The notes under the pieces are model-generated. The model ran no database searches and was not told where the DNA came from. It was given only the letters and a program-made list of their open reading frames with translations. A stretch of 64,000 bases of DNA, taken from positions 1 through 64,000 of the forward strand of contig SUXW01000001.1 of assembly GCA_015060765.1 (NCBI GenBank), read 5' to 3'. Within the stretch, counting starts at the first letter, position 1, and each line of letters begins with the position of its first letter. Below, one piece after another: positions 55,054-64,000 of this stretch. The DNA comes from Bacteroides sp. Lineage in GTDB: Bacteria > Bacteroidota > Bacteroidia > Bacteroidales > Bacteroidaceae. The position numbers and the translations under genes are program-made.

Positions 55054-56339
55054 TGAAGAATATGAAAAAGATATATTATCTGCTTTATCTGGTATTGGCC
55101 GTTACATTCTCGGCTTGTACCCACGAAGAAGAAGACTTGTTTGCTGAATCTTCCGCAGAACGTGCGGATGCAGCTATCAAGGCAGATTTGGAAGTCCTGA
55201 CAAGCCCGACAAATGGTTGGTTGATGGAATACTTCCCTGCTACCATGCAGGAATATGGTGGATATAACATGATTATGTCTTTCGGTATGGATGGTAAGGT
55301 GAAAGTGGCAAGCGAAATCGCCTCTCCTGATTTGACATTGACCAGCCTCTATAGCATCAAGCAAAGTGCAGGTACCGTTTTGTCATTCGATACTTATAAT
55401 GACATTTTCCATGCATTCTCTGACCCTTCTGCTCCGTTGGGAGGAGATAACGGCTATGGCTTTGAAGGCGATTACGATTTCTTGATTTTGGAAGCTACTG
55501 CCGAAAAGGTTGTTTTAAAAGGCAAGAAAACAGGTGGTTATGCTATCCTGACCCCAATGCAAGGCGATTGGGCCGCATATATTACCAGCATCCATGAGTC
55601 GGAAGCATCCATGAACTTCCCGAAATATGAATTGCAATTAGATGGTCAATCTATTGGAGTTTCCATTTCTTACCGCACATTGACATTCAGCTATAAAGAT
55701 GCGGATGGTAATGCGTTGTCACAAACAGCATCCTACATTGTAACTCCTACCGGTTATAAGTTCTACGAACCGATTGAAATCAACGGTAAAGTAATCAGTG
55801 GATTTACATACGATGCATCTAACATTAAATTCAATGAATTAGCTGATGCAAGCATCGTAATGGTGCCCATCATTCCACCAATTAATGAACAATTTGTAAA
55901 TGGCGATTGGTTTGTTGCCTATAGTCAGTTGGGTGCTTTTGGACAGACTTATTTTGCTTATTGTAAGAAAAATTATTTGGATGCTTTGGGTGAAGAATTA
56001 CAATATGCATTCATGGGTAGTATGCTATATGGAAGCTTTGGATTCAACTTCAGCAGTAGCGGTTACCAAGGATTGTTGGGATACGACTATGAATTGATTG
56101 GAGAAAACCAAATTGCTATGGGATTCAACTTTACCGGTCAAGGTAATGGCGTTTGGTATCATAACAACGCCGGATTCCACTATCTGTTGAACCCATTCGG
56201 CTATAGCTCGCCACGTGTCTTTACTTTGACATACGATGATTTGGCTAATCCTACATATATTACATTGACAGAAGATGCCAACCCGAATAACTCCATCACT
56301 TTATTTAAGGCGCAAATCTTCTATCCGTTCAACAATTAA
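55053..56339 (+). CDS. DUF4302 lipoprotein, right cassette
   Basis: A 428-residue lipoprotein with lipobox FSAC (about residue 22) followed by THEEED. It matches DUF4302, seen in SusCD loci with HExxH lipoproteins: ADAAIKADLEVLTSPTNGWL near the start and a later beta-rich half. Function is unknown; a surface substrate-binding role is likely from position. It overlaps the upstream gene by 1 bp (TAATG), with a second ATG at 55062. It is the last gene of the cassette before a terminator. Confidence 0.85.
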   Translation: MKNMKKIYYLLYLVLAVTFSACTHEEEDLFAESSAERADAAIKADLEVLTSPTNGWLMEYFPATMQEYGGYNMIMSFGMDGKVKVASEIASPDLTLTSLYSIKQSAGTVLSFDTYNDIFHAFSDPSAPLGGDNGYGFEGDYDFLILEATAEKVVLKGKKTGGYAILTPMQGDWAAYITSIHESEASMNFPKYELQLDGQSIGVSISYRTLTFSYKDADGNALSQTASYIVTPTGYKFYEPIEINGKVISGFTYDASNIKFNELADASIVMVPIIPPINEQFVNGDWFVAYSQLGAFGQTYFAYCKKNYLDALGEELQYAFMGSMLYGSFGFNFSSSGYQGLLGYDYELIGENQIAMGFNFTGQGNGVWYHNNAGFHYLLNPFGYSSPRVFTLTYDDLANPTYITLTEDANPNNSITLFKAQIFYPFNN

Positions 56340-56360
56340 TCGGATAATTATCATAAAAAG

Positions 56361-56385
56361 GAGAGGGTACAGGATGTATCCTCTC
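56361..56385 (+). terminator. Terminator of the right cassette
   Basis: Ten-base stem GAGAGGGTAC, loop AGGAT, GTATCCTCTC with one G-T pair, followed by a run of T, 21 bp after the DUF4302 stop. Confidence 0.85.
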
Positions 56386-56513
56386 TTTTTTTGTCAATAA
56401 GCAATTATAATTCAACAAAGTATATTTCCTTTTTGTCTTATTGAAGATAGGTGAGGGAACTTCTCTTGAAGTAAAAAAACAAGAAGTTTGTTTTTTCTTC
56501 GCTTACCTTTCAC

Positions 56514-56521
56514 TATATTTG
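56514..56521 (+). promoter_or_regulatory. -7 promoter element for hflX
   Basis: TATATTTG matches TAnnTTTG, 26 bp before the ATG at 56548. It lies inside a possible 5' extension of the frame, which argues against that longer start. Confidence 0.6.
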
Positions 56522-56547
56522 TCACGAATTATTTTTCAATAGTATTA

Positions 56548-57807
56548 ATGAAAGAATTTGTAATATCGGAAGCTAAAGTCGAAACAGCCATCTTGGTGGG
56601 GTTGATAACGCAAACTCAGGATGAGCGGAAGACCAAGGAGTATTTGGATGAATTGGAATTTCTGGCTCAAACGGCTGGAGCAGAAGTGGTAAAACGCTTT
56701 ACGCAAAAATTGCCTTCGGCTCATTCTGTCACTTATATAGGAAAAGGAAAATTAGAGGAGATTAGAGACTATATCCGTGCTGAAGAGGAAGAAGAACGGG
56801 AAATAGGGATGGTGATATTCGATGATGAATTGTCGGCCAAACAGTTGCGGAATATTGAAGCGGAACTGAAAGTGAAGATTTTGGATCGTACTTCTTTGAT
56901 TTTGGATATTTTTGCCATGCGGGCACAGACAGCCAATGCCAAAACGCAAGTGGAGTTGGCGCAATATAAATATATGCTTCCGCGATTGCAGAGATTGTGG
57001 ACTCACTTGGAACGCCAAGGGGGTGGATCGGGGGCCGGCGGTGGTAAAGGCTCTGTAGGACTTCGTGGACCGGGTGAAACTCAGTTGGAAATGGACCGAC
57101 GTATTATTTTGAATCGGATGTCGTTATTGAAGGAACGTTTGGCCGAAATAGATAAGCAAAAATCCACTCAGCGTAAAAATCGTGGTCGGATGATTCGTGT
57201 AGCGTTGGTCGGATATACCAATGTCGGTAAATCTACTTTGATGAATCTATTGGCAAAAAGTGAAGTCTTTGCAGAAAATAAATTGTTTGCAACGCTTGAT
57301 ACGACTGTCCGTAAGGTGATTATTGATAATTTGCCTTTCCTTTTGACGGATACGGTAGGCTTCATTCGAAAATTGCCGACCGATTTGGTGGAATCCTTTA
57401 AATCGACTTTGGATGAAGTCCGTGAAGCGGATATGTTAGTCCATGTAGTTGATATTTCTCATCCTGATTTTGAAGAGCAGATTGGCATCGTAGAAAAGAC
57501 AATAGCCGATTTGGGGGCTATTGGAAAACCAACCATGATTGTATTCAATAAAATAGATGCATATACGTATATTAAAAAGGCCGAAGATGATTTGACTCCA
57601 TTAAAAAAAGAGAATATCTCTTTGGAGGAATTGATGAAGACATGGATGGCGAAACTTAACGATAACTGTATCTTTATTTCGGCAAGAGAAAAAACTAATT
57701 TGGATGAGTTGAAAACTGTAATATATAATAAAGTCCGTGAATTGCATGTGCAGAAATATCCGTATAATGATTTTCTGTATCATACGTATGAGGAAACGGA
57801 TATGTAA
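56548..57807 (+). CDS. hflX: GTPase HflX
   Basis: A 419-residue ribosome-associated GTPase that splits or rescues stalled ribosomes under stress. An N-terminal HflX domain is followed by the linker GGGSGAGGGKGSVGLRGPGE and a coiled segment, then the G domain with GYTNVGKST (P-loop), DTVGF and NKID. The ATG at 56548 is chosen because the promoter-like element lies upstream of it and because MKEFVISEAK matches a usual start. It is probably co-transcribed with the DUF4954 gene, 12 bp downstream. Confidence 0.96.
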   Translation: MKEFVISEAKVETAILVGLITQTQDERKTKEYLDELEFLAQTAGAEVVKRFTQKLPSAHSVTYIGKGKLEEIRDYIRAEEEEEREIGMVIFDDELSAKQLRNIEAELKVKILDRTSLILDIFAMRAQTANAKTQVELAQYKYMLPRLQRLWTHLERQGGGSGAGGGKGSVGLRGPGETQLEMDRRIILNRMSLLKERLAEIDKQKSTQRKNRGRMIRVALVGYTNVGKSTLMNLLAKSEVFAENKLFATLDTTVRKVIIDNLPFLLTDTVGFIRKLPTDLVESFKSTLDEVREADMLVHVVDISHPDFEEQIGIVEKTIADLGAIGKPTMIVFNKIDAYTYIKKAEDDLTPLKKENISLEELMKTWMAKLNDNCIFISAREKTNLDELKTVIYNKVRELHVQKYPYNDFLYHTYEETDM

Positions 57808-57819
57808 AACGAATGTAGA

Positions 57820-59820
57820 ATGGACATTTATAGAAAACTTACAGAAGAAGAGATCCAACAACTGATGGATCATTCTTGTACAGCCGAAGATTGGAATGAA
57901 ATTGAAGTGGTTCAGGCGTTTACTCCTGAATATGTATATTTTACCCGATTCTCTGGGAAAGTCAGATTAGGCGTATTTGACGGTGAATTTACTTTGGCTG
58001 GCGGCATGAAGAAACATGCCGGTCTGTATCACACTACATTGCATAATGTGACGGTAGGCAACGGCTGTTGCATTGAAAACGTGAAGAATTATATAGCCAA
58101 TTATACAATCGGTGATTGCACTTTCATTGAAAATGTAGACATCATTTTAGTTGATGGTAAAAGTCGTTTCGGTAATGGAGTAGAAGTGGCCGTATTGAAT
58201 GAGACGGGGGGACGTGAAGTGATGATTCACGACCGTTTGTCTGCGCATCAAGCATATATCATGGCATTGTATCGTCATCGTCCGGTCTTGATAGATCGTA
58301 TGAAGGCCATTATTGAAAAATATGCGGATGAGAATGCTTCGGATATGGGAACTATTGGTAATCATGTGACCATTGTTGATTCTGGCTATATAAAAAATGT
58401 CAAGGTTGGTGATTATTGTAAAATTGAAGGTGCCGGACGCTTGAAAAATGGCAGCTTGAATAGCAATGAACAGGCTCCGATTCATATCGGGTATGGAGTG
58501 ATTTGTGATGATTTTATCATATCAAGTGGTTCTCATGTAGAAGATGGTACCATGTTGACACGTTGCTTTATAGGTCAGGCATGTCATTTAGGACATAATT
58601 ATTCTGCATCCGATTCCTTGTTTTTCAGTAATTGTCAGGAAGAGAATGGGGAAGCTTGTGCTATCTTTGCCGGTCCGTTTACCGTAACACATCATAAATC
58701 GACCTTGTTGATTGCGGGTATGTTTTCATTTATGAATGCCGGTTCTGGTTCTAATCAGAGCAACCATATGTATAAATTGGGCCCTATTCATCAAGGGGCC
58801 ATGGAACGGGGTGCTAAAACGACATCCGATTCATACATTCTTTGGCCAGCCAAAGTAGGTGCTTTCTCATTGGTTATGGGGCGGCATGTGAACCATTCGG
58901 ATACTTCCAATCTGCCGTTTTCATATTTGATAGAACAACAAAATACAACACATTTGGTACCGGGAGTGAATCTGCGTAGTGTTGGAACCATTCGTGATGC
59001 TCAAAAATGGCCCAAACGTGACAAACGGAAAGATGAATACAAACTAGATCAAATAAATTATAATTTGCTTAGTCCATATACCATCCAAAAGATGATGAAG
59101 GGGTGCAAGATATTGAAAGATTTGCGTAAAGTGTCTGGTGAAACCTCTGAAACCTATTTTTATCAAAGCACTCAAATCAAGAATTCATCGTTGCATAATG
59201 GTATTAAGTATTATGAAACAGCCATCCATAAATTTTTGGGCAATTCAATAATCAAGCGTTTGGAAGAGACAGAATTCTTGAGTAACGAAGAGATTAGAAC
59301 CAGACTATTGCCTGATACAGAAATTGGAAACGGTGAATGGGTGGATGTATCCGGACTGATTGCTCCAAAAAGTGAAATTGAAAAGCTGATGATGGATATT
59401 GAATCGGGAGTTTTGAATAATGTGGAACAGATTCATGATCGTTTTGTAGGAATACATCGTAACTATTATACTTATGAGTGGACATGGGCGTATGATAAAC
59501 TATTGTCGTTTTACCATTTGGACCCAGAGACCATAACTGCTCAAGATGTCATTGATATTGTCAAACGTTGGCAAGAAGCTGTGATAGGTCTGGACAAAAT
59601 GGTGTATGCCGATGCAAAGAAAGAATTTACTTTGTCGTCCATGACCGGCTTTGGTGCTGATGGCTCTCGCGAAGAGAAAGAACAGGATTTTGAACAAGTA
59701 CGTGGTACTTTCGAAAGTAATCCATTTGTTACAGAAGTGTTGAATCATATTGAAAAGAAGACAGCATTGGGTAATGAATTGATTGAGAGACTCTCTCCTT
59801 TGTGTGGAACGCCAAACTAA
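57820..59820 (+). CDS. DUF4954 family protein, hexapeptide-like beta-helix
   Basis: A 666-residue protein with no signal peptide. Residues about 60-290 carry repeated short strands typical of a left-handed beta-helix (TVGNGCCIENVKNYIANYTI, HIGYGVICDDFIISSGSHV), as in acyl- or nucleotidyl-sugar transferases. The C-terminal third is helical. It belongs to DUF4954, a family widespread in Bacteroidales with no settled function; a sugar-nucleotide or acyl-transferase role is possible. It follows hflX by 12 bp. Confidence 0.85.
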   Translation: MDIYRKLTEEEIQQLMDHSCTAEDWNEIEVVQAFTPEYVYFTRFSGKVRLGVFDGEFTLAGGMKKHAGLYHTTLHNVTVGNGCCIENVKNYIANYTIGDCTFIENVDIILVDGKSRFGNGVEVAVLNETGGREVMIHDRLSAHQAYIMALYRHRPVLIDRMKAIIEKYADENASDMGTIGNHVTIVDSGYIKNVKVGDYCKIEGAGRLKNGSLNSNEQAPIHIGYGVICDDFIISSGSHVEDGTMLTRCFIGQACHLGHNYSASDSLFFSNCQEENGEACAIFAGPFTVTHHKSTLLIAGMFSFMNAGSGSNQSNHMYKLGPIHQGAMERGAKTTSDSYILWPAKVGAFSLVMGRHVNHSDTSNLPFSYLIEQQNTTHLVPGVNLRSVGTIRDAQKWPKRDKRKDEYKLDQINYNLLSPYTIQKMMKGCKILKDLRKVSGETSETYFYQSTQIKNSSLHNGIKYYETAIHKFLGNSIIKRLEETEFLSNEEIRTRLLPDTEIGNGEWVDVSGLIAPKSEIEKLMMDIESGVLNNVEQIHDRFVGIHRNYYTYEWTWAYDKLLSFYHLDPETITAQDVIDIVKRWQEAVIGLDKMVYADAKKEFTLSSMTGFGADGSREEKEQDFEQVRGTFESNPFVTEVLNHIEKKTALGNELIERLSPLCGTPN

Positions 59821-59864
59821 ATTAAAAACGTTTGGAAGAATACAGAAATTCCGAGAATAGTTGC

Positions 59865-59872
59865 TACCTTTG
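59865..59872 (+). promoter_or_regulatory. -7 promoter element for fumarase
   Basis: TACCTTTG matches TAnnTTTG, 42 bp before the start at 59915. Confidence 0.65.
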
Positions 59873-59914
59873 TTGCATTGATTACTAACATATAAAAACT
59901 TAAATAGATTCTTT

Positions 59915-61552
59915 ATGGCAAATCCCGAGTTCCATTATCAGCCTATGTTTGATTTGGGCCCTGATAAGACTGAGTATTACTTGCTGACCAAGGATTATGT
60001 GTCAGTAGGTGAATTTGAAGGCAAACCTATCCTGAAAGTTGAAAAAGAAGGTTTGACAGTTATGGCTAATGCCGCTTTCCGTGATGTGTCTTTCTTGCTT
60101 CGTCGTTCACACAACGAGCAGGTGGCCAAGATTTTGAATGATCCGGAAGCAAGTGACAATGATAAATATGTAGCTTTGACTTTCTTGCGTAATGCAGAAG
60201 TAGCTGCAAAAGGTAAACTTCCTTTGTGCCAGGATACAGGTACAGCTATCATCCACGGTGAAAAGGGCCAGCATGTATGGACTGGTTATTGCGACGAAGA
60301 AGCACTTTCATTGGGCGTTTATAAGACTTATACCGAAGAAAATCTTCGCTATTCGCAGAATGCGCCACTTACCATGTATGATGAAGTAAATACCAAGTGC
60401 AACCTTCCGGCTCAGATAGATATTGAAGCTACTGAAGGTATGGAATATAAATTCCTTTGTGTGACAAAGGGAGGTGGTTCAGCCAATAAGACTTATTTGT
60501 ATCAGGAAACAAAAGCTGTATTGAATCCGGCTACATTGGTTCCGTTCATGATTGAAAAAATGAAGTCGCTTGGTACAGCTGCTTGTCCTCCTTATCACAT
60601 TGCATTCGTTATTGGTGGTACTTCTGCTGAAAAGAACTTGTTGACTGTAAAGTTGGCTTCTACTCACTATTACGATGAATTACCTACTACAGGTAATGAA
60701 TACGGTCGTGCATTCCGTGATGTAGAACTTGAAAAGCAAGTATTGGAAGAAGCTTACAAGATTGGTCTCGGTGCTCAGTTCGGTGGTAAGTATATGGCTC
60801 ACGATGTTCGCATCATCCGCTTGCCACGCCACGGCGCTTCTTGTCCGATTGGTTTGGGTGTTTCCTGCTCGGCCGACCGTAACATTAAGTGTAAGATCAA
60901 CAAGGACGGTATCTGGATTGAAAAGATGGATGATAAACCGGGTGAATTGATTCCGGCTGAACTCCGTGAAGCTGGCGAAGGCGATGCTGTAAAGATTAAC
61001 CTGAACCAACCGATGGCTGATATTCTGAAGGAACTGACCAAGTATCCGGTAGCTACTCGCTTATCTTTGAATGGTACTATCATCGTAGGCCGTGATATCG
61101 CTCACGCTAAATTGAAAGAACGTATTGATAACGGTGAAGATTTACCGCAATACATAAAGGATCATCCTATCTATTATGCCGGTCCTGCAAAGACTCCAGC
61201 TGGTATGGCTTGTGGTTCTATGGGACCCACAACCGCAGGACGTATGGACTCGTATGTAGATTTGTTCCAAAGCCATGGGGGTAGTATGATTATGTTGGCA
61301 AAGGGTAACCGTAGCCAGCAAGTAACCGATGCTTGTCAGAAGCATGGCGGTTTCTACCTCGGATCTATCGGTGGTCCTGCAGCTATCTTGGCTCAAAACA
61401 ACATCAAGAGCATCGAATGTGTAGAATATCCGGAACTTGGCATGGAAGCTATTTGGAAGATTGAAGTGGAAGATTTCCCAGCATTCATTCTTGTAGATGA
61501 TAAAGGAAATGATTTCTTCAAACAATTGAAACCTCGTTGTAGTTGCAAATAA
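59915..61552 (+). CDS. Class I fumarate hydratase
   Basis: A 545-residue 4Fe-4S enzyme that interconverts fumarate and malate; in Bacteroidales this serves the reductive branch leading to succinate and propionate. The three cluster cysteines are Cys105 (PLCQDTGT), Cys224 (TAACPPYH) and Cys318 (CPIGLGVSC), numbered as in E. coli FumA. The C-terminal beta domain ([15 protein letters not shown]) is also typical. Length matches FumA/FumB. It is monocistronic between a promoter and a strong terminator. Confidence 0.97.
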   Translation: MANPEFHYQPMFDLGPDKTEYYLLTKDYVSVGEFEGKPILKVEKEGLTVMANAAFRDVSFLLRRSHNEQVAKILNDPEASDNDKYVALTFLRNAEVAAKGKLPLCQDTGTAIIHGEKGQHVWTGYCDEEALSLGVYKTYTEENLRYSQNAPLTMYDEVNTKCNLPAQIDIEATEGMEYKFLCVTKGGGSANKTYLYQETKAVLNPATLVPFMIEKMKSLGTAACPPYHIAFVIGGTSAEKNLLTVKLASTHYYDELPTTGNEYGRAFRDVELEKQVLEEAYKIGLGAQFGGKYMAHDVRIIRLPRHGASCPIGLGVSCSADRNIKCKINKDGIWIEKMDDKPGELIPAELREAGEGDAVKINLNQPMADILKELTKYPVATRLSLNGTIIVGRDIAHAKLKERIDNGEDLPQYIKDHPIYYAGPAKTPAGMACGSMGPTTAGRMDSYVDLFQSHGGSMIMLAKGNRSQQVTDACQKHGGFYLGSIGGPAAILAQNNIKSIECVEYPELGMEAIWKIEVEDFPAFILVDDKGNDFFKQLKPRCSCK

Positions 61553-61570
61553 TTCATTTGAAATGAAAAT

Positions 61571-61604
61571 AAAAAAAGTGGATATCTATATATCCACTTT
61601 TTTT
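61571..61604. terminator. Bidirectional terminator after fumarase
   Basis: A 15-bp stem, seven A then GTGGATAT, loop CTAT, and its complement ending in seven T. It lies 18 bp after the fumarase stop and 20 bp after the stop of the convergent GH9 gene. Confidence 0.9.
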
Positions 61605-61624
61605 GTACCTACATGGTTTATGTT

Positions 61625-64000
61625 TTAAGGCTTTTCTTCTAATAATTGTTGGGCTGCTAATACCAAGAACATGTAGTGGGATGAACCACCTCCCAATACA
61701 TATTCAGTTTGTTGCCACAAGAAGGGGAAGGTAAGCAATTCGGGGAAGTCAGGGCGAATCAAAGCGGTACCAGAAATAACTCCCCCTGGAATGTATGACC
61801 AATCTGCACGATTCAATCCGTATCCAACCGTTGCTGATTGGGCTCCTACACCTGAAGCGAATGAAGCTTGATTAGAACCTGGATGACATCCTAATACAAA
61901 GTTAAGCGCATTGAATATTGGCTCTTTAGAGAATATTTCAGGATATTCCGAAGCTAAGAAGTAATGTCTGAATCCAAAACCTTGAATATCCCAACCGGCT
62001 CCCCAAATATGTGGACGATAAGGAACACCATAAGGCGTTTCTTTTACTTGCTCCTGCAAACCCTTTTCTGCTTCTACTAAAGCTGCGCGGAAAGCTTTCG
62101 AGAATGCTTTGGCTTTCTTTCCTTTCATTTGAGCAATTAGTTTTTCTACGCGGGCTGTATACCAAGCTGTTTGGCCTATTTGTTTGGTAATTAATTCTTG
62201 ATTGGCAAACAAATAATCCAAATAGGATTGTTCCTTTGTAGAAAGATAAAGTTCTACTGCTGCCTGTATCTTTGCAAAAGCAATTCTTGGGTTGTCTTTG
62301 CCTGTGTGTTCGAATATTTCACGAGCAATATTGAGACAATGAGTACTTAATGTATCGTTGAATCCTTTCAATACACGTGAAGTGGCTGCTAATTGGGCTG
62401 CTGTAGACATCTCACGCATTGGATTGTCTTCGGTGAAAATCCATCGATCGTCATCATTACCAATTTCCCCATCTGTCATGGCAGATGCATCTCCCAATAA
62501 GACGTATTGGCGAAGACTGTTACAAATGATACCTCTATAAAGACGACCTAAAGCCAAATAGGAATTGACTACGCTGAGTGCACCATTTTCTACTTGTTGG
62601 AGCAAGTCATTCTTTCCATCGGCTTGATGAATTTCAGTAATACGATTGATTTGGTCTATGGAAGTAACATCCAATTCTGGCTGGAAAGCTTCGTAAGCTA
62701 AAGCTAAAATATAGCATTCACCTGCCTGTGATTCAATACGTAAATCGAAATCACCGGCATCGTGCCAACCTCCGATATTCACGCCTTCTACAATTTCACC
62801 GGGTTGGTATTTGGACAGACCTCCCTTCTGGTCGTATCCATCGATGTGGTTATGTGCCGGAGCCATTTGAGCATCATCCATATGACAAGCATCATGCCAT
62901 ACTCTATATTTTTCGTTCACTCGCATGTGACACATTTGTACTGGTAAGAAATATTCTAAAACGGGTTGCCATACACCACGTTCGTATATGTTGTTGTCTA
63001 TACGGAAGATAGGGGATATCGATTCACCGTATTTAATTTGATATACTCCAGAATCTTTGATATCCGAGAAATCGACCTTGACATAATTGTAGCGTAAGAA
63101 TTTTCCCCATTCTACAGGCTTGATGGTTTTTATAGTTTTTATTTCGTCGGCATCCATTCGGATCAGTTGTGCATCGTGTAGTTGGGTATCACGAATGTCA
63201 AGCTCGATGATAGCTTCTTTGTTTTGTGCCGGATGATAACCTACTTGAGATGTTTGGATAACTGGTTTGTACATCCAATCCTCTTCAATATTAGGAGTGA
63301 TAATCCATTTTACAGCACCTTTAGTTGTGTTAGGTTGAATGTTGCTGCGTAATACAAACCAACCATTGTTGTGGTTCATACGGCCATCAAACAATTGTAA
63401 ATCGCCAGTCAAGGATTCGATGGTTACTTTATTGTAAGGATCATCAGGACGAGAGGTGAATTTTTTACCTATAGCGTAAGGCTCACTGATAATGTCATCG
63501 GCCACAATAGGACTGTAACCTTTACCAATCAAATGATCCATATCTGCCAAAGGGCTTTTTCCGTTGTGATAATTTCCCGTATGCAAATGATTTGGATTGG
63601 TTGTCATCAATGGCGAATTAGGTTGTTGTGGATAAATACCACTTTGGTTATCCATTAACCAAGGTTTGCCAAAATGAGAACCAGGGAAGAATTCCAAATT
63701 AAATCCCACTTTCCCTAAAAAATGTTCGGGAATGGGACGGTCTAAATCGACAGTTACTTCAATTTGTTTGCCTTTGGCTTCTACCTTAACAGTGTATACT
63801 AAGTTCAATTCCGGATAAATCATCGGATTAAACCCTGTTAGATGGCGTGAAGAATCCGGATAGCACATGGTTGCAATAATACTGTTCCCTTCTATCTTTC
63901 TATTCAATTGCTTGGGAACAGGTTGCCATTGACCTGGAGTCGCTTCCAATCGGATGTCACCGTTGGTGGCTATACGATTACCGTTCATAATGATACATAC
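61625..64000 (-). CDS. GH9 family glycoside hydrolase, truncated by the window edge
   Basis: At least 791 residues; the frame stays open to the right edge, so the start and any signal peptide are missing. Residues about 1-260 form a beta-rich N-terminal region I do not recognise. An Ig-like cellulase N-terminal domain follows (VIQTSQVGYHPAQNKEAIIE), then a GH9 catalytic barrel with the nucleophile motif GGWHDAGDFD, HPGSNQASFASGVGAQ and the acid Glu in WQQTEYVLGG. GH9 enzymes cut beta-1,4-glucans and related glycans by inversion. The true substrate is not clear from sequence; the ATG near 63988 is probably internal. Confidence 0.88.
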   Translation of the reverse strand, partial: VCIIMNGNRIATNGDIRLEATPGQWQPVPKQLNRKIEGNSIIATMCYPDSSRHLTGFNPMIYPELNLVYTVKVEAKGKQIEVTVDLDRPIPEHFLGKVGFNLEFFPGSHFGKPWLMDNQSGIYPQQPNSPLMTTNPNHLHTGNYHNGKSPLADMDHLIGKGYSPIVADDIISEPYAIGKKFTSRPDDPYNKVTIESLTGDLQLFDGRMNHNNGWFVLRSNIQPNTTKGAVKWIITPNIEEDWMYKPVIQTSQVGYHPAQNKEAIIELDIRDTQLHDAQLIRMDADEIKTIKTIKPVEWGKFLRYNYVKVDFSDIKDSGVYQIKYGESISPIFRIDNNIYERGVWQPVLEYFLPVQMCHMRVNEKYRVWHDACHMDDAQMAPAHNHIDGYDQKGGLSKYQPGEIVEGVNIGGWHDAGDFDLRIESQAGECYILALAYEAFQPELDVTSIDQINRITEIHQADGKNDLLQQVENGALSVVNSYLALGRLYRGIICNSLRQYVLLGDASAMTDGEIGNDDDRWIFTEDNPMREMSTAAQLAATSRVLKGFNDTLSTHCLNIAREIFEHTGKDNPRIAFAKIQAAVELYLSTKEQSYLDYLFANQELITKQIGQTAWYTARVEKLIAQMKGKKAKAFSKAFRAALVEAEKGLQEQVKETPYGVPYRPHIWGAGWDIQGFGFRHYFLASEYPEIFSKEPIFNALNFVLGCHPGSNQASFASGVGAQSATVGYGLNRADWSYIPGGVISGTALIRPDFPELLTFPFLWQQTEYVLGGGSSHYMFLVLAAQQLLEEKP

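Noticed and set aside
56488-56547. N-terminal extension of hflX
   Set aside because: The extra 20 residues are hydrophobic and do not fit the family. A promoter-like element at 56514-56521 lies inside the extension, so the start at 56548 is preferred.

Overview
This window comes from a Bacteroidales bacterium, most likely a gut Bacteroides/Phocaeicola-type organism. The evidence is the SusC/SusD transporter pairs, a hybrid two-component regulator, the GldH and RicT/PSP1 set, lipoproteins with acidic residues after the lipid cysteine, and TAnnTTTG promoter elements before many genes. No species can be named from the sequence alone.

Layout. Positions 1-100 hold the start of a leftward SusC-type gene. 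From 244 to 17436 lies a pectin-degradation locus: a large beta-helix protein, a pectin methylesterase lipoprotein, a convergent KdgF-like cupin, a PL10 pectate lyase, a PL10-esterase fusion, a CE12-CE8 double esterase, a hybrid two-component regulator and an S9 peptidase. The last five form one overlapping operon. From 17644 to 24940 is a purH-mreB-mreC-mreD-PBP2-rodA cell-shape operon. Leftward genes follow: holB-ricT-gldH, a secreted cardiolipin synthase-like enzyme, a yjbH-lipoprotein-ompA operon, tRNA-Lys(TTT), and tdk with an AI-2E family transporter. Then come rsmI, a coiled-coil lipoprotein and a HAD nucleotidase in rightward orientation. The right end (56548-64000) holds hflX, a DUF4954 gene, class I fumarase and an edge-truncated GH9 enzyme.

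The most interesting part is 37141-56339. Two SusC/SusD cassettes point away from each other around a tyrosine recombinase gene. The right SusC (49262-52585) is complete. The left SusC (44350-47103) has a long intact body but no start codon, signal peptide or first half of its regulatory domain. The left body begins exactly at a 32-bp sequence that is repeated perfectly, inverted and in the same reading frame, inside the right susC (47087-47118 and 49463-49494). Inverting the 2.3-kb segment between the repeats would move the only visible promoter, start codon and signal sequence from the right susC to the left one. This is an either/or phase switch between two nutrient-uptake cassettes. Both cassettes carry predicted metallopeptidase lipoproteins, so the switch may choose between two protein- or peptide-directed uptake systems. 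The invertible segment also holds a long imperfect inverted repeat, a cluster of CTCTTGC-like motifs, a 21-bp tandem repeat and a palindrome at the recombinase promoter. SusC shufflons are known in Bacteroides fragilis; this locus appears to be a compact two-state version with peptidase cargo.

All calls rest on reading the sequence and family knowledge; no database search was run.
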